DNA from: Methanothrix harundinacea
Lineage (GTDB): Archaea > Halobacteriota > Methanosarcinia > Methanotrichales > Methanotrichaceae
Assembly: GCA_002502785.1 (NCBI GenBank)
Contig: DAQG01000104.1
Span: 1-45,535 of the forward strand
Length of the DNA stretch: 45,535 nucleotides
Reading direction: 5' to 3'
Of the stretch, positions 33,942 through 42,171 are shown one piece after another. Both the position numbers and the translations under genes were made by a program. The first letter of the stretch is position 1; every line of letters begins with the position of its first letter. The notes below the pieces were generated by a model, which was not told where the DNA came from, made no database searches, and saw nothing but the letters and a program-made list of their open reading frames with translations.

Positions 33942-34475
33942 ATGAGACACGTTAAGCCGTTAATAACCTTGGCGTTGGCCTGCCTTATGGCAGTGCCGAC
34001 CCTCGCCATGCCCCAGGACGGCAATGCGGGGTATGGAGGAATGTTCGGTCAGCTCGATCTGACTGAAGAACAGAAAGCAACCATGACGTTGGGCGAGCTG
34101 AAAGATCTCGCTGCAGATCAGAATAAACAGCCAGGAATGGCCGGTGCCGGTGGCTATAACATGATGGGAGCCCAAGCTCCTCAGGGCAATATGGCCGGAA
34201 TGGCCGGTCCTAACGGCGGCAACATGATGGGTGCCATGGGTCCCCAGGGCAACATGTTCGGAATGGCGGGAGCCAATGGCTGTAACATGATGGGTGCCAT
34301 GGGTCCTCAGGGCAACATGTTCGGAATGGCGGGAGCCAATGGCTGCAACATGATGGGAGCTCAGGCCCCTCAGGGCAATCAACCCGGAATGACCGGTGCC
34401 GGAGCACAGCAGCAGGGCATGGGAGCGGGCTGCATGAACGCGCAGGGCTATGATGCACAGGGCTCCAGACAGTAA
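33942..34475 (+). CDS. Secreted Met/Gly/Asn-rich repeat protein, cassette 2 gene A
   Basis: The 177-residue protein is a paralogue of 30713-31321. It shares the signal peptide style (MRHVKPLITLALACLMAVPT), GMFGQLDLTEEQ and one MTLGELKDLAAD motif. The acidic helical repeats are otherwise missing; instead the tail holds tandem 21-residue units starting QGNMFGMAGANGCNMMGAMGP, coded by 63-base DNA repeats. Each unit has five or six Met and, in two units, one Cys. The end, GAQQQGMGAGCMNAQGYD, matches the first paralogue. No family is known to me. A GAGGT site precedes the ATG. Confidence 0.75.
   Translation: MRHVKPLITLALACLMAVPTLAMPQDGNAGYGGMFGQLDLTEEQKATMTLGELKDLAADQNKQPGMAGAGGYNMMGAQAPQGNMAGMAGPNGGNMMGAMGPQGNMFGMAGANGCNMMGAMGPQGNMFGMAGANGCNMMGAQAPQGNQPGMTGAGAQQQGMGAGCMNAQGYDAQGSRQ
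34182..34433 (+). repeat. Four tandem 63-base in-frame repeats
   Basis: Units start at 34182, 34245, 34308 and 34371. The second and third are nearly identical DNA; the first differs at a few codons and the fourth is diverged (QGNQPGMTGAGAQQQ). A partial unit precedes at about 34128. Multiples of three keep the frame, so slippage would change only repeat number. Confidence 0.85.
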
Positions 34476-34536
34476 ACAGGATGACGCGTATCAAGCAAGT
34501 TATCCCCAAATAGATCAGGTCTCGAAGAAGGGCTGT

Positions 34537-34550
34537 GGGCCTTCGGGCCC
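34537..34550 (+). promoter_or_regulatory. Hairpin with UUCG tetraloop after gene A, cassette 2
   Basis: GGGCC-TTCG-GGCCC is a perfect stem with a very stable C(UUCG)G loop, 62 nt after the stop of gene A. It may cap or protect the gene A mRNA end. Confidence 0.55.
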
Positions 34551-34600
34551 GCGGCCAGAGATATGACTCAACGGGCACCGTTGTATCAACAATTCGAGTG

Positions 34601-34644
34601 TCTCGAAAAAGGGCGTGGGCCTGGTATCGGCCCACGACCCGAGA
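34601..34644 (+). promoter_or_regulatory. Second hairpin before gene B, cassette 2
   Basis: An outer TCTCG/CGAGA stem (34601-34605 with 34640-34644) encloses a perfect GTGGGCC/GGCCCAC stem (34615-34621 with 34629-34635). It looks like an extra copy of the hairpin found before gene B in cassette 1. Confidence 0.6.
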
Positions 34645-34671
34645 CCTGAGGCGACAAGGGATGATAAAAAC

Positions 34672-35181
34672 ATGACACCTTCTGAACCAATGATCGGCTC
34701 ATTCCCCTCCCTGATAAAAATCGTCTGCGTCAGGAGCGGCTTTGCCCTGGGACCTGAGGGGGCTTTCTTCAGGTCGGCCCGTCCCCTCAGGATAGAGATC
34801 GAAGGAATGAGGCTTCTCAGCCCAGCTCAGATAAAAGCACTTTTGCAGAAAGGAAAGTGCGCCGAGAACGTCAAGATGTTGGTTGAAGAGGATGAGAGTC
34901 CTTCTTACGTATATCGGGGCAATATTCAGATCGAAAATGCCCACTACAGGCTTGTGAAAGTGGATTTCAGATGTAGCGACTCCGAGAAGATTTTGAAGGC
35001 CAAGTTGGCCGATATTAGTGAAGTCGATAAAGGTTTCTTGTACACTTGCGCCAAAGAAGAAGTTATCGGAGAGATCGAGACGAAAGAGAGCGGCGGGACT
35101 GCCAAAGGCCATCTCGATATAAACCAGGGGATGTTCATCGGCAGGTACACGGTCTATCTGGACGCGCCCCTTGAAGGTTGA
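34672..35181 (+). CDS. Cytoplasmic protein of unknown family, cassette 2 gene B
   Basis: The 169-residue protein is a paralogue of 31428-31964 with the shared block GFALGPEGAFFRSARPLRIE plus IEGMRLLSPAQIK, then SYVYRGNI, VKVDFRCSDS and GRYTVYLD at the end. It lacks a signal peptide. The start region differs from copy 1: an ATG at 34661 corresponds to the copy 1 start but is out of frame here after a small insertion, so ATG 34672 is used. The frame is open back to 34615 but that part is the hairpin. Function unknown. Confidence 0.75.
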   Translation: MTPSEPMIGSFPSLIKIVCVRSGFALGPEGAFFRSARPLRIEIEGMRLLSPAQIKALLQKGKCAENVKMLVEEDESPSYVYRGNIQIENAHYRLVKVDFRCSDSEKILKAKLADISEVDKGFLYTCAKEEVIGEIETKESGGTAKGHLDINQGMFIGRYTVYLDAPLEG

Positions 35182-35248
35182 TCTTAGTGAGAACCCATAC
35201 CCAACTACCTCCTCCGAAGGCGGTCCGGTCCGTTCCCCTTTGGAAGGG

Positions 35249-35707
35249 TCAGACCCCACCTCCTTGCGAAAAGCCCCATCTTTCCTTGGCGTAGCTTGAC
35301 AGCATCTTGTAAAATTCCCTGTAAGATAGAGGAAGCCACGACCATTCATCGACGGAGGTGCCGCCAGTCTCTTCCCCGTCCTCGGCGAGCCCCGGCTCGA
35401 CCTCCAGGGGCTGGATGTAGCTGTGGAGCCTGTAGACCCTCTCGCCCACCTGGACCCGATAGCAGTAGAGGGTCCGGACCGAGCCGTGGACGCCCCGATA
35501 CCATGGCGGTGGCGGTTCGTCTCGAACTTTCCGCCCGCTGGTGGCGTACCTGAGGATGAACTCGTCTTTGAGGGCGTAGAACCGGTCCCTGGTCTGGACT
35601 GGTTCTTCCTTCACCATTTTGTTGGCGGCCCATATCGCCTCTGTCAGGGCCTCCAAGTCGCCATCGAACTGATCGCGCCAGAGCCTCCAGAGCTCCTGGC
35701 CGTTCAT
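35249..35707 (-). CDS. Conserved-looking protein of unknown function
   Basis: The 152-residue protein has no signal peptide or membrane helix. It begins NGQELWRLWRDQFDGDLEAL, has a basic middle and a well-formed strand pattern around TLYCYRVQVGERVYRLHSY, and ends with SWLPLSYREFYKMLSSYAKE. High Trp and Tyr content argues for a folded globular protein rather than a random frame. I use ATG 35707; the frame extends to a TTG at 35737. I do not recognise the family. Confidence 0.6.
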   Translation of the reverse strand: MNGQELWRLWRDQFDGDLEALTEAIWAANKMVKEEPVQTRDRFYALKDEFILRYATSGRKVRDEPPPPWYRGVHGSVRTLYCYRVQVGERVYRLHSYIQPLEVEPGLAEDGEETGGTSVDEWSWLPLSYREFYKMLSSYAKERWGFSQGGGV

Positions 35708-35849
35708 CTCGGTCCGAAGTCGAAGTATCGTCCTCAAAGTAGGAGTTGCTCAGATCCGGCCCAGTGAAAAACCCTTCCCCTTTGCCGTCCCCCTTCAGTG
35801 CCCTCCGTCCTTCACCTCGTTTTTGCGGGCGCGGGGCTTATTTTGCTGC

Positions 35850-36143
35850 TTATGTGTTCTGACCCTTCGGACCCTTGAACCGGGAATCGGCGAAGTGGGA
35901 ATCGATCTCTATATCCATGTCGGCCTTCATCAGAACCCAGCCGGTTATGTGGCCCGCGAGGAAGGCCATCCTCTCCCCCTCGGTCTTGGCGAAGCGCTCG
36001 CGGGCCCGTCTGATGAGGTCGTGGGTGTCCTTCGACTCGGCCAGGATCTCCTCGATGACGGCATGGTTCACCAAGTCGCACTCGTCTTCGGTGAGGCCGA
36101 AAAGCTTCGCTACGCTCGCCCTGATGAGTTTATCCTCTTTCAA
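35850..36143 (-). CDS. Small helical protein of unknown function with a TTG start
   Basis: The 97-residue protein is mainly helical and charged (KLFGLTEDECDLVNHAVIEE, then RARERFAKTEGERMAFLAGH). I chose TTG 36143 because a perfect GGAGG ribosome-binding site lies ten bases upstream at 36154-36158, whereas the longer open frame to 36233 would have to read through that site. No family recognised. Confidence 0.6.
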   Translation of the reverse strand: MKEDKLIRASVAKLFGLTEDECDLVNHAVIEEILAESKDTHDLIRRARERFAKTEGERMAFLAGHITGWVLMKADMDIEIDSHFADSRFKGPKGQNT

Positions 36144-36396
36144 GATTCTAAAACCTCCTTTCAGAAAATTCGTTTTTCTCGCCGCTCCAGAAGAATAAAA
36201 CCCCATCGTCCAATCAGATTTAGCGGTCGTCATTTCGTAGGTCCTTTAAGAATCGATTTCCGATCGGGATCAAATCTCGTCCCTTCTCCAGATGATGCCG
36301 CGGACCGGCAGAAATCGATAGATACATCCAGACGAACTGATTAAACGCCATCAAAAAAGGTATTCGAGGCAGCTCCCTCAGCCTGCCCATCCTCGA

Positions 36397-36801
36397 TCAG
36401 ACGACCTTCTTTCCCGCCGTCGGGCCCCACATGGCGTTGTAGACCTCTTCGATCTTCACCACCACGGCGGCCTTGGCAGGGAGCTTGTTGTTGACGGCCA
36501 GAACCCACTTCGCCATCTCGTCGAAGTACTTTCCTTCCTTGTAGATCGTCGCCTTGCCCTTGATCTGGAAGGACTTCTTCGTCTCTGTGTCGTAGCAGAG
36601 GATCGATATCTTTGGGTTCTCGGCGAGGTTCGCCGCAGTCTTGTAGAAGAAGTTGTCTCCTATCATGATCGTCTCGTCGTCCAGAACCTTCAGGAACCCG
36701 ACGTAGACGACGTTCGGGGTGCCGGAGGCGTCGGCAGTGGCGATGGGGGCGGGCTTCTGCTTCTCCAGGGTCGTTCTAACATCAGCTGGCATCTTGACCA
36801 T
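36397..36801 (-). CDS. PPOX-like FMN-binding protein, copy 1
   Basis: The 134-residue protein has the split-barrel pattern of the pyridoxamine-phosphate-oxidase superfamily: TLEKQKPAPIATADASGTPN, then VGFLKVLDDETIMIGDN, LAENPKISILCYD and FQIKGKATIY. Proteins of this size form dimers that bind FMN or F420. The substrate is unknown. An AGGTGAT precedes the ATG. It is a paralogue of 39550-39954; the two flank the probably acquired MFS/CPBP pair. Confidence 0.85.
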   Translation of the reverse strand: MVKMPADVRTTLEKQKPAPIATADASGTPNVVYVGFLKVLDDETIMIGDNFFYKTAANLAENPKISILCYDTETKKSFQIKGKATIYKEGKYFDEMAKWVLAVNNKLPAKAAVVVKIEEVYNAMWGPTAGKKVV

Positions 36802-37029
36802 TTAGATCACCTCTGTACAAATAGAATATCAATATATTTATTCTTTGCGTCGGGAAAGGACGCTGCAAAGTGACCTTCAAGAACGCTCTGTTCGAGTCCG
36901 CTCAGAGGCTGCACTGATGATCGGCTAAGAATTTTGAGCTACATGATCCAGCTTTTTCACACCAGGTATGCTTTCTATTGACGCGATTAGATTTATAATT
37001 ATTATAAGTTATAGATATGTATATTCAAC
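36802..37029. other. AT-rich spacer between the PPOX gene and the MFS gene
   Basis: It contains the minus-strand promoter of the PPOX gene near 36820-36845 (TATA-like stretches) and AT-rich DNA with TTATAATTATTATAAGTTATAG. Composition drops from here, marking the edge of the lower-GC segment. Confidence 0.45.
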
Positions 37030-38280
37030 TTAATCCTTCGCCAAAAAGCTTTCGCTAAAGGTAACCAGTGATGGCTGAAAGGCAGTCCATATCGCGACCA
37101 ACACGATCAACCCGCCTGCCGAAACAAACAGCAATGTCAAATTCCAGGCGCCCACCGTCCCAGATATGGCTTGAGAGATGGGAACTAATCCGGCACTTGA
37201 CAACATCAATAAACTCATGATTCTGCCCAGCATAATTTTAGGGGTGCGAGTTTGTATCCATGTGAACAATATGAGGGTGACATAGCCATTGCCCAGACCA
37301 AGCAGCAGCATTAACCCAAAATCTACCCAGGTTAAATTGATAAATCCCACTATTGCCGTCGCTATCCCAAAAACAGCCAGCAACGCAATCAGAAAAAGAC
37401 GCATCGCTCTGCCGGTTGGCCTTGGGAGCGCTCCCGCCAACAGAAATCCCCCTAAATTACCTCCCGCAAAGCCGGACATCAGAAGTCCGAATGCCACCGC
37501 CCCTTCGGCTAACCTTTGATCGGCTAAAACCGGAACGCCTACTAGAATCGGTCCGACAAACAAAAAGTTGACCGCGGCGATGACCAGAAATATCAAACGC
37601 AACGCTTTGTCATCCCACACATGTTTCAGACCAGCGCCAATGGCGGTCCAGATGCTTTCTCTGTATGAGGCGTCAGTTGAAGATGGAAGCTTTCCGCCAC
37701 TGTGCATCAGCCACAAAGTTATGGCGGACACGGCAAAGGTGACGGCGTCAATGCCAAAGGCCAATCCTATCCCAAAAAACGATTCGGAGTATTTGCCTAT
37801 TAAGATACCCGCCGCTACAGGCCCGACAAATCCGGCCAATTGACCAACGCCCATCACAATTGAATTGCCGGCCTGCAAGTCTTTCTCTTTTACCAGCATT
37901 GGAACGATGCTATTCCCGGCGGGTACGGCAAACCCCGCTACCAGCCCAAATCCCAGGCCGAAGGCGTATAGCATCCACGTTTGAACAATGCCGGCGAAAA
38001 CAACAGCTGCCATCACTGTCGCCAACAAAAAACGTACAAGATCTGAGGCCAGCATGATAATTCGTGGAGAAAACCTGTCGGTTATTGCGCCCCCAAAAAG
38101 CATAAACAAGGCTCGAGGAATGCCCTCTAGCGCCAGCACAATCCCCAATGCTAATGGGTCACCGGTTAGCTGCAATACCAGCCAGGGGGTTGCAATCAGG
38201 GCAAATTGATCGCCCAGTAATGAGGTTGAAACTCCAGCAAACAATAGCCGGAAATCACGAATAGATAAAACGTTAAGCAT
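37030..38280 (-). CDS. MFS transporter, 12-helix macrolide-efflux type (MefA/DUF-like)
   Basis: The 416-residue membrane protein starts FRLLFAGVSTSLLGDQFALIA, the TM1 pattern of the enterobactin-exporter/MefA-like branch, and has GAITDRFSPRIIMLASD as motif A and an APAGNS-like VPAGNSIVPMLV segment. About 12 helices are visible. Its codon use is less GC-rich than flanking genes and resembles a bacterial gene, so acquisition is likely. The substrate is unknown. It follows the CPBP protease gene on the same strand by 22 nt. Confidence 0.88.
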   Translation of the reverse strand: MLNVLSIRDFRLLFAGVSTSLLGDQFALIATPWLVLQLTGDPLALGIVLALEGIPRALFMLFGGAITDRFSPRIIMLASDLVRFLLATVMAAVVFAGIVQTWMLYAFGLGFGLVAGFAVPAGNSIVPMLVKEKDLQAGNSIVMGVGQLAGFVGPVAAGILIGKYSESFFGIGLAFGIDAVTFAVSAITLWLMHSGGKLPSSTDASYRESIWTAIGAGLKHVWDDKALRLIFLVIAAVNFLFVGPILVGVPVLADQRLAEGAVAFGLLMSGFAGGNLGGFLLAGALPRPTGRAMRLFLIALLAVFGIATAIVGFINLTWVDFGLMLLLGLGNGYVTLILFTWIQTRTPKIMLGRIMSLLMLSSAGLVPISQAISGTVGAWNLTLLFVSAGGLIVLVAIWTAFQPSLVTFSESFLAKD

Positions 38281-38302
38281 GGAATTTTTCTCGTTAAGTT
38301 AA

Positions 38303-39166
38303 CTATTCGTAATCATTCGTTGAGATCCTTTTCCCTGTCGAATCAATCATGTTCAGATTCATTTTATCTTTAAAGAAGAACCGTTTGTTCCTGATTAATA
38401 TAGCCACAGCCACCAATGTTACAACAAGTGTTAATATACATTTACTGATCTGATTCGCTTCAAAAAGTTCGGCTGAAATATTAGCGGTAACGTGAAATAG
38501 AGCGATCAGAGTGATACTGCGTTGATTCATATAATATAAGTAATTCATGATGATCGCCAGGGGTAAAATTCCGACAAAAAAATTAATCGCAAATAGCGGA
38601 TGCATCTCCCACAATGAAATCTGGTATGAACCCTTGATAAAGAAAACCGGTAAGTGCCAAATACCCCACAACACCCCAAAAATTATGCTAGTTTTGAATA
38701 AGTTAAATTTGCTGGCTAAACTATCAACACCATAACCTCGCCATCCCAGTTCTTCCAGTACTGGAACCAGGACCAAAATTATCATGCTTAAAATGATTTC
38801 TCCTTCGAATACTTTTAACTCTTCAGCAAAACGTAATTGTTCTACCGGTTGCCCAAAAGCGATTGATATAAGAATAGAAACAACCATAGCCAGAGGTAAG
38901 AAGAATAAGACGAACGACAAGTAATTTTTGTTTATCAGTCTCAGATCATATATTCTTTTCCTAAAATCTGATCTGAAAGTTTTATCGGCAAATACGTACA
39001 TCATAATGAGGGCAGCTATGAATAGCCCCATGTATGCTAATAATAAATTAATAACACTTTTATCGCCACTCTGGCTTTGAATTGCCAGAAGGAACCCATT
39101 TATCCATGTAATCGCAAATGCCAAAGCAAAATATATATTTGGCATGTATCGATGTATTTTATCCAT
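38303..39166 (-). CDS. CPBP-family intramembrane metalloprotease (CAAX/Abi type)
   Basis: The 287-residue membrane protein has the CPBP motifs EELGWRGYG (motif 1), WGIWHLPVF (motif 2) and FHVTANIS (motif 3) on successive helices, with the glutamates and histidines that bind metal. The family covers prenyl-protein proteases, bacteriocin self-immunity and regulated proteolysis. ATG 39166 has GGTGA eight bases upstream; the frame extends four more codons. It is AT-rich like the MFS gene behind it and probably co-transcribed with it. Confidence 0.88.
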   Translation of the reverse strand: MDKIHRYMPNIYFALAFAITWINGFLLAIQSQSGDKSVINLLLAYMGLFIAALIMMYVFADKTFRSDFRKRIYDLRLINKNYLSFVLFFLPLAMVVSILISIAFGQPVEQLRFAEELKVFEGEIILSMIILVLVPVLEELGWRGYGVDSLASKFNLFKTSIIFGVLWGIWHLPVFFIKGSYQISLWEMHPLFAINFFVGILPLAIIMNYLYYMNQRSITLIALFHVTANISAELFEANQISKCILTLVVTLVAVAILIRNKRFFFKDKMNLNMIDSTGKRISTNDYE

Positions 39167-39178
39167 TTGTTTCACCAA

Positions 39179-39549
39179 CTAAATACAGCTCGCCCATGAT
39201 TTCAATCGGATCGATGCTCACGATCAATGTATCCTCATAGATTTTATAATATCGCGCATTCCGAGTCCAATCCTGTATTTAAATGTTATGATAGACGAAA
39301 TTACTTTAACATTATTACGTCATTCGTAATTATACCAATCGTAGTTCACATGATTGTCAAATACATTTGCATATAATCTGTCTATCATCCTTCTGTGAAA
39401 TCCAGGACGCTGCCATTGGTAAAGTGCAAGCGGTTTTTACGTAAAAGCTGCATTCTCGTGATGATTTTAACCTTGAAAAATGGAGACCGAAATAGGGCTG
39501 TGGAGTGGGAAAGGTGATCGGGGCGCCCGAACCCCTTCCCCCCTCCCGA
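39179..39549. other. AT-rich intergenic region at the edge of the acquired pair
   Basis: No gene is supported. The left part should contain the minus-strand promoter for the CPBP gene; GC content rises again near 39500. No clear repeats or attachment site seen. Confidence 0.45.
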
Positions 39550-39954
39550 TCAGGCGATCCTGTCTCCGGCCGTGGGGCCGGAGCTGGCCTCGTAGATCTC
39601 CTCGATCTTAAAGATCACGGCCCGCCTCATGTTGAGGTCTGGCTTTCGGGCCCGGACCGATTCTGCCATCTCATCGTAGATCGGCCCCTCGTCCTGGAAG
39701 GTCACAGACCCCTTGATCTGGAAAGACCTCCTCGGGTCCTTCGTCCAGCAGACGACGGAAGCCCAGGGGTTCTCGGCTAGGTTCGTTGCAGTCTTGTTGA
39801 AGAAGTTGTCCGCGAATAGGAGCGTCTCGTCGTCCTTTATCTTCAAGATCCCCATGAAGACGACGTTCGGCTTTCCGTCGGAGGATGCGGTCGCGAAAGG
39901 AATGGGCCACTGCTTCTCCAGGGTCTCTCTGACCTCGGGGGGCATATTCACCAT
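39550..39954 (-). CDS. PPOX-like FMN-binding protein, copy 2
   Basis: The 134-residue paralogue of 36397-36801 has the same block order: TLEKQWPIPFATASSDGKPN, then MGILKIKDDETLLFADN, LAENPWASVVCW and FQIKGSVTF. It lies 34 nt behind cfbB on the same strand, so it may be on the cfb transcript. A link to F430 synthesis is not established. Confidence 0.85.
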   Translation of the reverse strand: MVNMPPEVRETLEKQWPIPFATASSDGKPNVVFMGILKIKDDETLLFADNFFNKTATNLAENPWASVVCWTKDPRRSFQIKGSVTFQDEGPIYDEMAESVRARKPDLNMRRAVIFKIEEIYEASSGPTAGDRIA

Positions 39955-39988
39955 ATCATCATCACCGTCAAGATAGACTGACTGCAGT

Positions 39989-41380
39989 TTATTTATCCCT
40001 TGCCTCTCGGGCCGTCTTTATGAAATGCCGGGGAAACTCCCGATAAGATGCCGAATGGAAGTGGTTGTATGAGGCGACCATATTACCGTCGACTATCCCG
40101 TCCATTCCCTTCTCGATCCCCGTCCCCCGCTGTAGCCGGATCGCGTACTCGACCTCGGTGTCGTCGGCCAGGACCAGTTCTGAGTGGTGGAACTCGTGGC
40201 CGAGGAATGTGGCGCCCCGGGGGCCCATGGAGCAGTCGCGAAGGAAAGTGCCCTCGGTGTAGCTGACGATTCTCCGGCCCCCCATCCTGGTCCTGGCCGG
40301 GACGAGGCCGACGGCCGGGCGGGACTCGCCACCGTACTCGATCTCTCTGCAGAGGTACATCAGTCCACCGCACTCGGCGAAGATGGGCGTTCCGGCCTCG
40401 TGGGCCCGCCTGATCGACTCAATCATCGATCCGTTCTGCGATAGCTCTTTTGCATAAAGCTCAGGGTATCCGCCGCCGATGTAAAGGCCGTCGAGTTTCG
40501 GAAGGGCGGAATCGTGGATCGGGCTCACCGGCACCACCTCGGCTCCGGATAGCTCCATCAGCTCGATGTTGTCCCTATAGTAGAAGTTGAAGGCCTCGTC
40601 CAGGGCGACGCCGATTCTGATCCCAGCGCCCGCTCCGTTGGGCATGTATAGGTCGGGCTCCGGCTCCTCCAGGGGCTCGGCCTCGGCGGCGATCTCGAGA
40701 ATTCTGTCGATGTCGAGCCCCTCCTCCACCACCTTTCGGATCTTTGCAAGCCTCTCCGCAAAGCCTGTGTGTCTCCTCTCACCCTCCAGCATGGGAACGA
40801 GCCCCAGGTGGCGCATCGATAGATGCATGCTCTCGTCCCTCGGGATCACCCCGACTACCTCAACCCCTGCATGATCCTGTATCGCCGAGATCGCCTTTTT
40901 CGCGTGCCGTTCTCCACCGACCTTGTTCAGGATCACGCCCCTAATATCGACGGCAGGGTCGAAGTCGATGTACCCCTTGACGAGAGCTGCCGCGCTCCTG
41001 GTGATGCTTCTTGCGTCCACCACCAGAATGACCGGCGACTTGAGCATCTTGGCGATCTGGGCTGTGCTTCCCCGGTCGCCATCGTACCCCTCGTAGAGCC
41101 CTCGGACTCCCTCGATGACGGCAACGTCCGCACCCTCGGCGGCATGAGCGTATACCTCTCGGATCGTCTTTTCGGGCATCAGGTGGCCGTCGAGGTTTCG
41201 GCACCATCGTCCGGTGATTCCGGTGTGGTAGCTCGGGTCGATGTAGTCGAGGGCCACTTTGTAGGACTGAACCGCCAGGTTTCTTCCCCTAAGGGCCGAG
41301 AGGAGGCCCGCCACGATCGTCGTCTTGCCGCTGGAGCTTCTGTCCCCTGCAAGGAGTATTCTTGGAAGGCCAGGGCTCAT
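39989..41380 (-). CDS. cfbB: Ni-sirohydrochlorin a,c-diamide synthase
   Basis: The 463-residue protein is a CobB/CbiA-type amidotransferase: an N-terminal dethiobiotin-synthetase-like ATP domain with GDRSSSGKTTIVAGLL, and a C-terminal class I glutaminase with nucleophile Cys in FAECGGLMYL and a His in YNHFHS. Next to cfbC it is the CfbB enzyme that amidates Ni-sirohydrochlorin with glutamine on the way to F430, the cofactor of methyl-CoM reductase. The ATG overlaps the cfbC stop by ATGA. A longer open frame upstream of this ATG lies antisense-like within cfbC and is not coding. Confidence 0.92.
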   Translation of the reverse strand: MSPGLPRILLAGDRSSSGKTTIVAGLLSALRGRNLAVQSYKVALDYIDPSYHTGITGRWCRNLDGHLMPEKTIREVYAHAAEGADVAVIEGVRGLYEGYDGDRGSTAQIAKMLKSPVILVVDARSITRSAAALVKGYIDFDPAVDIRGVILNKVGGERHAKKAISAIQDHAGVEVVGVIPRDESMHLSMRHLGLVPMLEGERRHTGFAERLAKIRKVVEEGLDIDRILEIAAEAEPLEEPEPDLYMPNGAGAGIRIGVALDEAFNFYYRDNIELMELSGAEVVPVSPIHDSALPKLDGLYIGGGYPELYAKELSQNGSMIESIRRAHEAGTPIFAECGGLMYLCREIEYGGESRPAVGLVPARTRMGGRRIVSYTEGTFLRDCSMGPRGATFLGHEFHHSELVLADDTEVEYAIRLQRGTGIEKGMDGIVDGNMVASYNHFHSASYREFPRHFIKTAREARDK

Positions 41381-42171
41381 ATGAGGGACAGCTCCCGGAG
41401 CCGGTCGTCGTCGATGGGCGTGGGGTGCCGGGGCACTGAATTGCCCATCACGTGCTCTGCCAGCTTTCGGTAGATTGCGGCGATCTCGGACTCTGGCGCG
41501 CCCTCGATCACCGAGATACCCTTCCTCTCGCACTTCTGGACGATCGGCTCTTTCGGGATATAGGCCACCATCTCGCTTCCAAGTTCTCGCGCGAACTTCT
41601 CCACGATCTCCCTTTCGCCCGAGGCCTCCCTGGAGTTGCATATAACCCCGGCCAGCGGCGTGTTCAGCCTCTTCAAGCCCCTGCAGATGTTGTTTGCGGC
41701 GTATATCGGCATATACTCTCCCGAGGTTATAATGTAGGCCTGAGTCACGAGCCCCTTTCTTATGGGCGCGGAAAAGCCGCCGCATACTATGTCTCCAGGC
41801 ACGTCGTAGAGGGTGAGATCGATCTCGTCGAGGACCTTTGAGACCTTCCTCAGAAACTCGATGGCGACGATGATACCCCGTCCAGCGCAGCCGACGCCGG
41901 GCTCGGGCCCCCCGACCTCGATGCACTTCACGCCCCCATACCCCTCGAAGACGACGTCCTCTTCGGCGATCTCCCCCCCGGCCCTTATCAGGTCCATCAT
42001 CGTCGGGATCCTCTTTCCCACGAGGGTTATCGTCGAGTCGCTCTTGGGATCGCAGCCCACCATCAGCACCCGGCGACCCTTCTCGGCGCAGACCGCCGCG
42101 ATGTTGGAGGCGGTGCAGGACTTTCCGATACCTCCTTTGCCGTATATCGCAACATGCTTAACCTGGGACAT
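41377..42171 (-). CDS. cfbC: Ni-sirohydrochlorin a,c-diamide reductive cyclase, NifH-like ATPase
   Basis: The 264-residue protein has the NifH-type P-loop YGKGGIGKSCTASN, cluster cysteines in VGCAGRG and DIVCGGFS, and DVPGD as switch II. CfbC passes electrons with ATP hydrolysis to CfbD, which reduces and cyclises the Ni-tetrapyrrole to 15,17-seco-F430. In this family it differs from nitrogenase NifH by context; adjacency to cfbB settles the call. cfbA, cfbD and cfbE are not in this window. A TATA-like TGTATATCC near 42207 (minus strand) and a GGAG site precede it. It is divergent from the S-layer-type gene. Confidence 0.93.
   Translation of the reverse strand: MSQVKHVAIYGKGGIGKSCTASNIAAVCAEKGRRVLMVGCDPKSDSTITLVGKRIPTMMDLIRAGGEIAEEDVVFEGYGGVKCIEVGGPEPGVGCAGRGIIVAIEFLRKVSKVLDEIDLTLYDVPGDIVCGGFSAPIRKGLVTQAYIITSGEYMPIYAANNICRGLKRLNTPLAGVICNSREASGEREIVEKFARELGSEMVAYIPKEPIVQKCERKGISVIEGAPESEIAAIYRKLAEHVMGNSVPRHPTPIDDDRLRELSLI

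Noticed and set aside
34182..34433. 63-base repeats considered as CRISPR
   Set aside because: Units abut without spacers and encode an uninterrupted protein.
41381..41926. 180-codon N-terminal extension of the cfbB reading frame
   Set aside because: It overlaps cfbC in another frame, is Arg/Gly-rich, and the family start MSPGLPRILLAGDRSSSGK is at 41380 with an ATGA overlap.
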